DNA of 61,737 nucleotides. Origin: Litorisediminicola beolgyonensis (GTDB lineage Bacteria; Pseudomonadota; Alphaproteobacteria; Rhodobacterales; Rhodobacteraceae). Position numbers and translations under genes: made by a program. Where the stretch lies: assembly GCF_042679605.1 (NCBI RefSeq), contig NZ_JBHTMU010000024.1:1-61737 (forward strand), in the 5' to 3' direction. Within the stretch, counting starts at the first letter, position 1. The number at the start of each line of letters is the position of its first letter. A model generated the notes under the pieces. That model ran no database searches. It was not told the DNA's origin and worked only from the letters and a program-made list of their open reading frames with translations. This document shows positions 27,734 to 36,297 of this stretch, piece after piece.

Positions 27734-28735
27734 ATGCCAGACCCCGCCGCGCCGCCGCGCGTCAACGTGATGATCGTCGGCCAGTCCGGGCGGCTCGGCT
27801 ACGAGGCCGCGCTCTTCGCGCTCTCCTTCACGGCAAGCGGCTCGTCCGACCGCTTCCGCCTCTGGATCGCCGAGCCGCAGCCGGGCGGCGCTTGGCCGGG
27901 CGATCCGCGCATCGCAGACCCAGCCTTGCGCGCGCTGATCGAGGAGGCGGGCGGCACGGTTCTGCCCTTCGAGGCCCGCCATTTCGGCGCGAGCTACCCC
28001 TATGGCAACAAGATCGAGGCGCTAAAGGCCCTGCCCGAGGGCGAGCCTTTCGTCTTTTTCGACACCGACACGCTGATCCTCGACGCGCTCGACCAGGTGC
28101 CCTTCGATTTCGACCGTCCGACCGCCTCGCTCCGCCGCGAAGGCACTTGGCCCGAGATCGAGCTTTACGGGCCCGGCTACGCGGCGATCTGGAAGTCGCT
28201 CTACGACCGGTTCGGGCTCGATTTCGAGAGCTCGCTCGACCTCTCCGAGCCAGACGAGTACTGGCGCCGCTATCTCTATTTCAACGCGGGCTTCTTCTTC
28301 TATCGCTGCCCGCGCGTCTTCGGAGACCGCTTCCTCGAGACCGCGCTCGCGATCCGCGACGACCCGCCGCCCGAGCTTGTCTGCCAGAGCCTCGATCCCT
28401 GGCTCGACCAGGTCGCCTTGCCCTTGGTGATCCATGCCCTTGGCGGAGGGCGCGATGCGCTGCCCGAGGGTCTCCTGGACGGGTCGGTGAGCTGCCACTA
28501 CCGGCTCCTTCCGCTCCTTTATGCCCGCGAAGACGCACGTGTCGTCGGCACTCTCGAGACCATCTGCGCGCCGAACAAGGTCAAGAAGGTTCTCAAGAGC
28601 TACGAGCCGATCAAGCGGATGATCTACCAAGGCCGCGGCGAGAAGGTCCGCGCGCTCTTTGACCAGGCGGATCTGCCCCGCAAGGAACAGGCGATCCGCA
28701 ACCGCATCAAGCGCGAGGGATTCTGGATGCGCTGA
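27734..28735 (+). CDS. Hypothetical protein with a GT-A-like DxD motif
   Basis: A 333-residue soluble protein. A Rossmann-like start (VNVMIVGQSGRLGYEAALF) and FVFFDTDTLIL with a DxD motif around residues 113-115 suggest a nucleotide-sugar glycosyltransferase of GT-A type. YLYFNAGFFFYRCPRVF fits the acceptor side. No sugar genes are nearby. Function is inferred from the motif only. Confidence 0.65.
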   Translation: MPDPAAPPRVNVMIVGQSGRLGYEAALFALSFTASGSSDRFRLWIAEPQPGGAWPGDPRIADPALRALIEEAGGTVLPFEARHFGASYPYGNKIEALKALPEGEPFVFFDTDTLILDALDQVPFDFDRPTASLRREGTWPEIELYGPGYAAIWKSLYDRFGLDFESSLDLSEPDEYWRRYLYFNAGFFFYRCPRVFGDRFLETALAIRDDPPPELVCQSLDPWLDQVALPLVIHALGGGRDALPEGLLDGSVSCHYRLLPLLYAREDARVVGTLETICAPNKVKKVLKSYEPIKRMIYQGRGEKVRALFDQADLPRKEQAIRNRIKREGFWMR

Positions 28736-28784
28736 CGCGCCGCGCGCCGTGTTATGCTCGACAGAGCACAGCGCGAGTCGCGAT

Positions 28785-29945
28785 ATGCCCGTCACGCTTC
28801 TTGTCGGAACCACCAAAGGTCTCTTTCTGATCTCGAGCGACCCGCAGCAGGACGCGTGGCGCGTCCGTGGGCCGGTCTGCGACGGGTGGCGCATCAACCA
28901 CGCTCTGGGCGCCCCCGAGACGGGACGGATATGGGCGGTCGGCGGCGACGACTGGACCGGTGCGGGCGTCTGGTCGGGCAGCTCCGATGGCGCGTGGGAA
29001 CTGACGCAGCTCGCGCACGGTCAGCGCGAAAGATTTGCCCGGACCGACCCCGAGACCGCCGCCGCGCTCGGTGTGACGCCCTCGCCCGACGCGCCCTATG
29101 ACGGCGAGATCGACGCGCTCTGGTCGATCGCAGGCACGCCCGAGCGGCTTCTCGTGGGAACGAAACCCGCGCAGCTCTACGAGAGCCGCGACGGCGGAGT
29201 GACCTGGACCCGCAACACGGCCCTCGCCGATCATGAGAGCCGCGAGAGCTGGTTTCCGGGCGCGGCGGGGCTGACGCTCCACACGATCCTGGTGCTGCCC
29301 GGCCCGCCCGAGACGCTGCTTTTGGGCATCTCGGCGGCCGGCGTCTTCGCCAGCGAGGATGGTGGCGCAAGCTGGGAGCGGCGGAACCGCCTTTCGAACG
29401 CGGGTGCTGCGAGCGAACGCCCGCATCCGGCGGCAGGGCGCGATGGCGAGATAGGGCATTGCGTGCACAACATGGTGCAGGCGGGCGGCGTTGGCGACCG
29501 GGTCTACATGCAAAACCACCACGGCGTCTTCGCCAGTCTCGATGCGGGCCGAAGCTGGGAGGACATCACCCGCGGCCTGCCCTCGACCTTCGGGTTTCCG
29601 GTCGCGAGCCTGCCCGGCGCGCCCGAGACGGTCTTCACCCTGCCCCTGAACGGCGACTCCGCGGGCCGCTATCCGCCCGATGCCGCCGCGGCGGTCTGGC
29701 GCTCGGAGGATGGCGGAAAAACCTGGCGCGACTGCCGCACGGGCCTGCCGCAGGTCGCCTGCCATTTCACCGTGCTGCGACAGGCGATGGCGACCGACCG
29801 CGCCGAGACCCCGGGGCTCTATTTCGGCACCAATACCGGCTCGGTCTTCGCAAGCCACGACGCGGGCGAGAGTTGGGACGAGATCGCGCGGCACCTCCCG
29901 ACGGTGCTCTCGATCGAGACGCTCACCCGCCCCGCATCTGTCTGA
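28785..29945 (+). CDS. Asp-box (BNR) beta-propeller protein
   Basis: A 386-residue protein without a signal peptide. Five Asp-box motifs can be seen: SRDGGVTW, SEDGGASW, SLDAGRSW, SEDGGKTW and SHDAGESW. They predict a beta-propeller as in sialidases and photosystem assembly factors. Catalytic sialidase residues are not evident, so I call it a BNR-repeat protein rather than an enzyme. It begins about 50 bases after the GT-A-like gene on the same strand. Confidence 0.8.
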   Translation: MPVTLLVGTTKGLFLISSDPQQDAWRVRGPVCDGWRINHALGAPETGRIWAVGGDDWTGAGVWSGSSDGAWELTQLAHGQRERFARTDPETAAALGVTPSPDAPYDGEIDALWSIAGTPERLLVGTKPAQLYESRDGGVTWTRNTALADHESRESWFPGAAGLTLHTILVLPGPPETLLLGISAAGVFASEDGGASWERRNRLSNAGAASERPHPAAGRDGEIGHCVHNMVQAGGVGDRVYMQNHHGVFASLDAGRSWEDITRGLPSTFGFPVASLPGAPETVFTLPLNGDSAGRYPPDAAAAVWRSEDGGKTWRDCRTGLPQVACHFTVLRQAMATDRAETPGLYFGTNTGSVFASHDAGESWDEIARHLPTVLSIETLTRPASV

Positions 29946-30026
29946 GCCAAGACGAGATTCCGCGATTGCGCCCGGCCCGCGCCCGTCCTAGCCTCGCGCC
30001 GCATTGGGACAGGGAGAGATTTCCAC

Positions 30027-31319
30027 ATGAGCGATCAACCGAGCTACGGCTTCGACACGCTTCAGATTCACGCGGGCAGCCGCCCCGATCCGGCGACGGG
30101 CGCGCGGCAGACGCCGATCTACCAGACCACCGCCTATGTCTTCCGCGACGCCGAGCACGCGGCCGCGCTCTTCAACCTTCAGGAAGTGGGCTTCATCTAC
30201 TCGCGCCTGACCAACCCAACCGTCGCGGTGCTGCAGGAGCGTCTGGCCACGCTCGAGGGCGGCGCCGGTGCGGTCTGCTGTTCGTCGGGTCACGCGGCAC
30301 AGATCATGGCGCTCTTCCCGCTGATGGGACCGGGCTGCAACGTAGTGGTCTCCACCCGACTCTACGGCGGCACGGTCACGCAGTTCAGCCAGACCATCAA
30401 GCGCTTCGGCTGGTCGGCGAAATTCGTCGATTTCGATGATCTGGACGCGGTCGAGGCCGCGGTCGATGACGACACCCGCGCGATCTTCTGCGAATCCATC
30501 GCCAATCCCGGCGGCTACATCACCGATCTCGATGCCGTGGCCGGGATCGCCGACAAGGTCGGCCTGCCGCTCATCGTCGACAACACCTCGGCCACGCCTT
30601 ATCTCTGCCGCCCGATCGAGCACGGCGCGACGCTGGTGGTGCATTCGCTGACCAAGTACCTGACCGGCAACGGAACGGTGACCGGCGGCGTCGTGGTGGA
30701 TTCCGGCCGGTTCGACTGGTCCGCCTCGGGCAAGTTCCCGTCGCTCTCCGAGCCCGAGCCCGCCTATCACGGGCTCAAGTTCCACGAGACCTTCGGCCCG
30801 CTCGCCTTCACCTTCCACGGCATCGCCATCGGTCTGCGCGATCTCGGCATGACGCTGAACCCGCAGGCGGCGCATTACACGCTGATGGGGATCGAGACCC
30901 TGTCGCTGCGGATGGAGCGGCACGTGGCCAACGCGATGAAGGTCGCGGGATGGCTCGAGGGCCATGACGCGGTGGCGAAGGTCACCTATGCGGGTCTGAC
31001 CTCTTCGCCCTATCACGACCGGGTGGCGCGGATCTGTCCCAAGGGTGCAGGCGGGCTCTTCACGGTGACGCTCAAAGGCGGCTACGGGGCCTGCGTGAAG
31101 CTCGTCGACAGCCTCGAGCTTTTCAGCCATGTCGCCAATCTCGGCGACACCCGGAGCCTCGTGATCCATTCGGCCTCGACCACCCACCGCCAGCTGACCG
31201 AAGAGCAGCAGGTGGCCGCGGGGGCCGCGCCGGACGTGGTCCGCATCTCGATCGGCATCGAAGACGCCGACGACCTGATCCGCGATCTCGACCAGGCGCT
31301 GGTGAAAGCCTCGGCCTGA
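30027..31319 (+). CDS. metY: O-acetylhomoserine/O-acetylserine sulfhydrylase
   Basis: PLP enzyme of 430 residues that makes homocysteine from O-acetylhomoserine and sulfide (methionine synthesis), with possible cysteine synthase side activity. The PLP lysine is Lys210 in VVHSLTKYLTGNGT. Other family blocks are TPIYQTTAYVF, SRLTNPT and GDTRSLVIHSASTTH. Its size fits MetY rather than the shorter cystathionine synthases. Two palindromes follow. Confidence 0.92.
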   Translation: MSDQPSYGFDTLQIHAGSRPDPATGARQTPIYQTTAYVFRDAEHAAALFNLQEVGFIYSRLTNPTVAVLQERLATLEGGAGAVCCSSGHAAQIMALFPLMGPGCNVVVSTRLYGGTVTQFSQTIKRFGWSAKFVDFDDLDAVEAAVDDDTRAIFCESIANPGGYITDLDAVAGIADKVGLPLIVDNTSATPYLCRPIEHGATLVVHSLTKYLTGNGTVTGGVVVDSGRFDWSASGKFPSLSEPEPAYHGLKFHETFGPLAFTFHGIAIGLRDLGMTLNPQAAHYTLMGIETLSLRMERHVANAMKVAGWLEGHDAVAKVTYAGLTSSPYHDRVARICPKGAGGLFTVTLKGGYGACVKLVDSLELFSHVANLGDTRSLVIHSASTTHRQLTEEQQVAAGAAPDVVRISIGIEDADDLIRDLDQALVKASA

Positions 31320-31328
31320 CACAGGCCA

Positions 31329-31360
31329 AGCTCCAGAATTTTAATTAAAATTCTGGAGCT
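31329..31360. repeat. 32-base perfect palindrome after metY
   Basis: 31329-31344 is the exact reverse complement of 31345-31360. The centre is TTTTAATTAAAA and the outer arms are AGCTCCAGAATT-type. It lies between the convergent metY and aldolase genes, so it may act as a two-way terminator. It shares its CCAGAATTTTA core with the next palindrome. Confidence 0.8.
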
Positions 31361-31426
31361 CCCCAATCGGCTGGACGCTGTGATGCTATATGCTGAATGC
31401 GTGACTGCGGATCGAAGCACCGCAAA

Positions 31427-31460
31427 GGCCACCAGAATTTTAGATAAAATTCTGGTGGCC
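31427..31460. repeat. 34-base inverted repeat before the aldolase stop
   Basis: 16-base arms at 31427-31442 and 31445-31460 (GGCCACCAGAATTTTA and its exact complement) with a 2-base centre GA. It shares the CCAGAATTTTA core with the palindrome 66 bases upstream but has different outer arms. It ends 8 bases before the 3' end of the aldolase gene. Confidence 0.8.
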
Positions 31461-31468
31461 GCGCCGGA

Positions 31469-32362
31469 TCAGAGCGACGCGCGGTAGATCTTGTCGATAT
31501 TCGCGCCGAGCGCCGCGTTGAACTCGTCATCCGATTGCTGCTTCGACAGGCCTTCGGTCAGAGCCCGGCTGAAGCTCGCGATCATCTTGTCGTTCTGCGC
31601 CAGCCGCTTGCACGCATCGTCGGTCGAGTAGCCGCCCGAGAGCGCCACGACACGCAGCACGCGCGGGTGATCGGCCAGCACGTCATAGAGCCCGGGCTCG
31701 GTCGGGATGGTGAGCTTGAGCATCACAGTCCGGTCCTCGGGCAGCGCATCGAGATGCGTCTTGATCGCGTCGCGCAGCATAACCTCGGCCTCCGCCTTGG
31801 TCTCGGAATGGATGTCGACCTCGGGCTCCAGGATCGGCACGAGACCCGCCTTGCACACGGTCTCGCCGACCTCGAACTGCTGGGCCACCACCGCGGCGAT
31901 GCCGTCGGCATTGGCCTCGTGGACGACCGAGCGTTCCTTGGTGCCGAAGATCCCCAAGCCACGCGCTTCTTCGAGAAGCGCCTCGAGCCCGGGCATCGGC
32001 TTCATCAGCTGAACGCCCTGCGCCTTGTCCTCGAGCCCTTTGTCGATCTTCAGGAACGGCACGATGCCGCGATCCTCCCAGAGCGCCGCCGAGGTGAGCT
32101 TGCCATCCACTTCGCCGCGCATGGTGCGCTCGAACAGGATCGCGCCCAGAACCTTCTCGGAGGTGAAATCAGGCGCCGTGATGATCCGCGACCGCATCTT
32201 GTGGATCTCGGCGAACATCGCCTCTTCGCCGTCATACTCGCTTTCCTCGACGCCGTAGAGCCGCAGCGCCTTGGGCGTCGAGCCGCCCGATTGGTCGAGA
32301 GCGGCGATGAAGCCGTGGCCCTCGCCCATGCGCTTGGTCATTTCTGCACGATCGTCGGCCAT
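31469..32362 (-). CDS. fda: Class I fructose-1,6-bisphosphate aldolase
   Basis: Glycolytic/gluconeogenic lyase of 297 residues. ALDQSGGSTPKALRLYG near the N-terminus, GILxFERTM-type and PILEPEVDIHSETKAEAE are class I features; the Lys in VMLKLTIPTEPG is the likely Schiff-base residue. No zinc-binding class II motifs. The frame is open to 32518, but GGGGAGG 6 bases before ATG 32362 and the conserved start MADDRAEMTKRMGEGHGFIA set the start. Transcribed alone towards metY. Confidence 0.93.
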   Translation of the reverse strand: MADDRAEMTKRMGEGHGFIAALDQSGGSTPKALRLYGVEESEYDGEEAMFAEIHKMRSRIITAPDFTSEKVLGAILFERTMRGEVDGKLTSAALWEDRGIVPFLKIDKGLEDKAQGVQLMKPMPGLEALLEEARGLGIFGTKERSVVHEANADGIAAVVAQQFEVGETVCKAGLVPILEPEVDIHSETKAEAEVMLRDAIKTHLDALPEDRTVMLKLTIPTEPGLYDVLADHPRVLRVVALSGGYSTDDACKRLAQNDKMIASFSRALTEGLSKQQSDDEFNAALGANIDKIYRASL

Positions 32363-32444
32363 GTCTGCCTCCCCGAATTCCTTGTCGCGCCAAGGTCTAG
32401 GCGATCCCTCGGCGCTTGGGTAGAGCACGGACCCGCGTTTATCG

Positions 32445-33791
32445 CTAACGGCGCGCGACGCGGAGATGAATGCCGTCGCGCGCGCGCACGGTGAGATGCG
32501 CGACCGGCTCGGGGACATGGGTCTCGACCGGAGCGACGCGGAGATCCCGCAAGATCAGGGCCAGGAGAAGCGGCCCCTCGAGCATCGCGAAGCCCGCGCC
32601 CGGACAGACGCGCGCTCCGGCGGAGAACGGGATATAGGCGTCGCGCCCGCAGCTCCGGCCGTTCTCGGTGCCCCACCGCGCCGGGTCGAACCTGTCGGGA
32701 TCGTCCCAGAGGCGTTCGTGGCGGTGAAGATGCCAGGGGCTGAGGACGACCTGCGCGCCCTTGGGAAGCGCGCGGTCGCGGAACCGCTCCGGGCAGGTCG
32801 TCTCGCGGACCATCATCGGCACCGGCGGGTAGAGCCGGAGCGCCTCGCGGAAGACATCACGCGAGACACGCAGGCGCGACATGTCCGACGCCTCTCCGGT
32901 CAGAGCGCGCGCCTCTTCGGCGACGCGCTGCTGCCAATCGGGATGGGTGGCGCAAAGATAGAGCGCCCAGGCCAGCGCCGAGGCCGAGGTCTCGTGCCCG
33001 GCCAGGAAGAAGATCGCGACCTGGTCGACCATCTCCTCGGTGGAGAAGGTCCCGCCGGTCTGGGGATCGGGCGTTGTCATGATCTTGGTGGCGAGGTCAT
33101 CGGGCGCGGTCCCGGCCTCGATCTCGCGCATGCGCGCGGCGGTCAGGTCGGTGATCAGGCGGCGGATGCGGGCGGCGGCGGCGCGCGTGTCGCGGCGGAA
33201 GAGCCGCGGCATCCAGCGCGGCAGCGGCAGGAGCGCGGCGAGGTTCAGGATCGGCTGGCTGCGCTGGTAGGCGCGGAACTCGTGGAACACGGCCTGCGCC
33301 GTCTCGTGCTGGATGGGTAGCGAAAAGAGCGTGCGGAAGATCACGTCGGCGGCGGCGTGGCTGGTCTCTTCCTCGATCTCGACGGTCTCGCCCGCCCGCG
33401 CCGCGAGACGCGCCGCCGCGGCCTCGCCGGCATGCCACATGGGCGCAAAGGTGTCGCGGAGCCGTCCACCCTCGAAGGCGGGGTCGATGATCCGGCGCTG
33501 GCGCTCCCAGACGGCGCCGTTGGTCAGAAACACGCTCTCTCCCAGAAGCGGCCTCAGTCCCTCGCCCACCCGGTCGGATTTCGGGAAATCGCGCGGGCGG
33601 TCCTTGAGAACCGTCTTCACCAGATCCGGCTGGTTGACGAGATAGGAGCGGAAAAACGGCGTCCGGAACTCGGCCATCCAGGCGCGGTAGAGCCGCGCGG
33701 GCTGGGCCGAGAGGATGTCGTCGCGAAAGAGCCGGGCGTAGCGCCAGAGCGACACGCGGCCCTCGCGCGCGCGGGGCTTCGGCGGGATCAT
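32445..33791 (-). CDS. Cytochrome P450, canonical
   Basis: P450 of 448 residues with all standard motifs: I-helix FFLAGHETS (262-269), K-helix ExxR (Glu316-Arg319), and heme loop FSAGARVCPGAGFA with Cys396. Its length and motif style recall long-chain substrate P450s, but substrate is unknown. It overlaps the upstream membrane hydrolase gene by 4 bases, so the two form an operon. No ferredoxin gene is adjacent. Confidence 0.92.
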   Translation of the reverse strand: MIPPKPRAREGRVSLWRYARLFRDDILSAQPARLYRAWMAEFRTPFFRSYLVNQPDLVKTVLKDRPRDFPKSDRVGEGLRPLLGESVFLTNGAVWERQRRIIDPAFEGGRLRDTFAPMWHAGEAAAARLAARAGETVEIEEETSHAAADVIFRTLFSLPIQHETAQAVFHEFRAYQRSQPILNLAALLPLPRWMPRLFRRDTRAAAARIRRLITDLTAARMREIEAGTAPDDLATKIMTTPDPQTGGTFSTEEMVDQVAIFFLAGHETSASALAWALYLCATHPDWQQRVAEEARALTGEASDMSRLRVSRDVFREALRLYPPVPMMVRETTCPERFRDRALPKGAQVVLSPWHLHRHERLWDDPDRFDPARWGTENGRSCGRDAYIPFSAGARVCPGAGFAMLEGPLLLALILRDLRVAPVETHVPEPVAHLTVRARDGIHLRVARR

Positions 33792-35020
33792 GCGGCCATG
33801 GAGGTGAACTTGGAGACCGGGATGTCGATCCGGCTCATCGACGGCGGCCGGTCGGCATAGCGGTCGCGCAACGTCATCGGCCCGGCGGTGATCTGGAAGT
33901 AATCATAGTCCAAAGGCCGGTCGAAGGCGCAGAGATACTGGAAATGCAGGCGGAAGAAGCGCCAGCGCAACTCCTTCCAGCGCTCGGGGCTGAGCGACTG
34001 GGTGAATTGCGCCGAGAACACCAGCGGCCAGCGCCGCGCGTCCGGCGCGACACCGGAGACCGCGACCGGATCGCAGAGCGCGAAGGCGCAGCCATCGCCG
34101 GGGGCGGTGACATCCACCCAGGTCAGCTCGCGCCGCGCCGAGAGGTAATGCAGATCTGCGCGGAGCCGATGCGCTCCGGGCAGGAAGGAGAGCATCGGCA
34201 CCACCTGACCGAGGCTCAGAAAAGCCAGTCTCGGGCCGCGATGCGGCGCCTGCCCCTTGCGGATCAGGTCGGCGAGGATCGAGACCGCCAGATGCGCGCC
34301 CGAGGAGTGACCGACCACGAGCACCTCGTCCACGTCCTCGGTCAGCGCCTCGGCGATGCGGGCGCGGAACTCGGCCATCCGCCCCTCGAGCTCGGGCGGG
34401 TTGGCGCCGTTCCAGCGCGCGGAATAGGCGTAGTCATGCATCAGGTAATAGGCGAAGAGCTTGCCGTCATGGGACTTGAACCACCTGAGCGTGGCGACGA
34501 TCACCGCGGCCCCCAGAAGGATCGCCAGAGGGATCCAGAAGATGCCGGTCCAGGGCGCGGTCTGCGCGAGACCCCAGGCGATGAGCCAGGCCAGCACCAG
34601 CGCCACCAGTGCCTGCCCCAGGAGCATGCCGATGGGATAGAGCGCCGCGATCACCGGGCCCTTGCGCAGCCGCATCAGGCGGCGGAGCGCGCCGGAGCCG
34701 ATATAGGTCCAGGCGGTGCGGACCAGCTCGCGATAGGTGCCGGGGATGGTCGTCGCCATGCTGTCGCGCACGATGTCGGACCAGACCAGCACCTCGATCT
34801 CGGCGCGGGTGACGTGACCGTCGATATGGCCTTCGACCTGCCAGCCATATTGCGCATCCGCCCGCCGCTCGGGGCTGAGCGCGATGTCGTAGCCGGAGAT
34901 CCGGGCCTGGTCCGCGCCTTCCTTGCGATAAAGCTCGCGGTAGCGGCGGGGATGGATCGGGTCGTAGCCGGGAATGTAGAACACCCGGCGACGTGCGACC
35001 GGGGCATCCTTGGGCGGCAT
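33788..35020 (-). CDS. Membrane protein with alpha/beta-hydrolase motif, coupled to P450
   Basis: A 410-residue protein. Residues about 120-170 contain two hydrophobic segments, and VLVVGHSSGAHLAVSILADL supplies a GxSxG nucleophile elbow near residue 255. RRRVFYIPGYDPIHPRRYR at the start is an oxyanion-type region. The hydrolase may therefore act at the membrane on a lipid or ester. Its last 4 bases overlap the P450 start (ATGA), suggesting a common substrate path. I do not recognise the named family. Confidence 0.75.
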   Translation of the reverse strand: MPPKDAPVARRRVFYIPGYDPIHPRRYRELYRKEGADQARISGYDIALSPERRADAQYGWQVEGHIDGHVTRAEIEVLVWSDIVRDSMATTIPGTYRELVRTAWTYIGSGALRRLMRLRKGPVIAALYPIGMLLGQALVALVLAWLIAWGLAQTAPWTGIFWIPLAILLGAAVIVATLRWFKSHDGKLFAYYLMHDYAYSARWNGANPPELEGRMAEFRARIAEALTEDVDEVLVVGHSSGAHLAVSILADLIRKGQAPHRGPRLAFLSLGQVVPMLSFLPGAHRLRADLHYLSARRELTWVDVTAPGDGCAFALCDPVAVSGVAPDARRWPLVFSAQFTQSLSPERWKELRWRFFRLHFQYLCAFDRPLDYDYFQITAGPMTLRDRYADRPPSMSRIDIPVSKFTSMAA

Positions 35021-35147
35021 GGGGTGTCTCCGTGCTCGGGCGCGCTCTTACGGGGCGGTTCTGCTCCAACTCGCGCGCCAGATTAGCGGAGTTTTCGGGC
35101 AGGACTAAGGCGGATCTCGCCGCTGTGGCGCGGAGGCCACGGGTGGC

Positions 35148-35900
35148 TCAGCCGAGCGTGGCGAGGGCCGGAAAGGTCTCGAGCAGCCAGAAGGAGAAGG
35201 CCGAGAACGCGCCGGTCAGAAGCGCGAGGCCGACGACCAAGAGAAGCACACCCATCAGCCGCTCGATCAGCTTCATGTGCCGCTTGATCCGCGTCATCAG
35301 CCCCATCGCGCGGCTGAGGAAGATCGCCGCCAGCAGGAACGGGATGCCGAGACCGGCGGCATAGACGCCCAGAAGCAGCGTGCCGCGCGCGACATTGGCC
35401 TCGGAGGCGGCGAGCGACAGGATCGCGCCCAGCTGCGGGCCGATGCAGGGCGTCCAGCCGAAGGCAAAGGCCAGCCCCAGGATATAGGCCCCGAAGGCCG
35501 AGCCGCCGCTTTCGCCCGCGTCGATCCGGGCCTCGCGGTCGAGGAACGGGATGCGGAAGACGCCCAGGAAGTGCAGACCGAAGACGATCACCACCGCACC
35601 GGCGATCCGCGACAGAAGTATCTGGTTCTGCAGGAAGAACGCACCCAGCCACGAGGCCGTGAAGCCCAGGAACAGGAACACCGTCGAGAGCCCCAGCACG
35701 AAGAAGAGCGCGGCAAGGGTCGCGCGCGCCCGTGCCGATCCGCCCGCCTGCATCTCGTTCAGGGACACGCCGGACATGAAGGCCAGATAGGGCGGGACGA
35801 CCGGCAGGACGCAGGGGCTCAGGAACGAGATGATGCCCGCCGCCAGCGCCACCAGCATGGCGGGCAGGAGCGAGGCGTCGATGATCTCGATTCCGAACAT
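35148..35900 (-). CDS. ccdA: Cytochrome c biogenesis protein CcdA
   Basis: Inner-membrane thiol-disulfide transporter of 250 residues with about six helices. The two redox cysteines are in LSPCVLPVVPPYLAF and FGWTPCIGPQLGAIL. It passes electrons from cytoplasmic thioredoxin to periplasmic thioredoxin-like proteins for heme attachment to c-type cytochromes. No other ccm genes are adjacent. Divergent from tusA, 93 bases apart. Confidence 0.93.
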   Translation of the reverse strand: MFGIEIIDASLLPAMLVALAAGIISFLSPCVLPVVPPYLAFMSGVSLNEMQAGGSARARATLAALFFVLGLSTVFLFLGFTASWLGAFFLQNQILLSRIAGAVVIVFGLHFLGVFRIPFLDREARIDAGESGGSAFGAYILGLAFAFGWTPCIGPQLGAILSLAASEANVARGTLLLGVYAAGLGIPFLLAAIFLSRAMGLMTRIKRHMKLIERLMGVLLLVVGLALLTGAFSAFSFWLLETFPALATLG

Positions 35901-35993
35901 GAAACCCGCTTACGCGATCCGGCGGGCGGCGTCACCCGGGCTGAGCGTCACAACCCCGTGGACAGGCTGAAACTTTCGGCCTATCGCTCGGCC

Positions 35994-36224
35994 ATGACCT
36001 ACACGATGCACGAGCTCGACGCCACCGGGCTCCTTTGCCCCCTGCCCGTCCTCAAGGCCCGCAAGCGGCTCCAGCCGCTGGCCGCGGGAGATCTGCTCGT
36101 CGTCCGCACCGACGATCCGGCGGCGGTGGTCGACATGCCGCATTTCTGCGCCGAGGCCGGGCATGCGCTCGAAGAAAGCCGCGAGGACGGCGCGGCGATG
36201 GTCTGGACCATCCGCAAGGGCTGA
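35994..36224 (+). CDS. tusA: TusA-family sulfur carrier protein
   Basis: A 76-residue protein with the family motif CPLPVLKARK; the Cys carries sulfur as a persulfide for tRNA thiolation or molybdopterin. The frame is open far upstream, but the ATG at 35994 is the only start giving a normal TusA length. Followed by a strong shared terminator. Confidence 0.9.
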   Translation: MTYTMHELDATGLLCPLPVLKARKRLQPLAAGDLLVVRTDDPAAVVDMPHFCAEAGHALEESREDGAAMVWTIRKG

Positions 36225-36243
36225 CACCGCGAGATGTGAATGA

Positions 36244-36275
36244 AAAACGCCCCGGTCGCAAAACCGGGGCGTTTT
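36244..36275. terminator. Bidirectional terminator between tusA and rne
   Basis: A 13-bp perfect stem (AAAACGCCCCGGT at 36244-36256 with ACCGGGGCGTTTT at 36263-36275), 6-base loop. A-run on one side and T-run on the other let it work for both convergent genes. Confidence 0.92.
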
Positions 36276-36297
36276 CGTTCTCGAATTCCGAGCCGGA

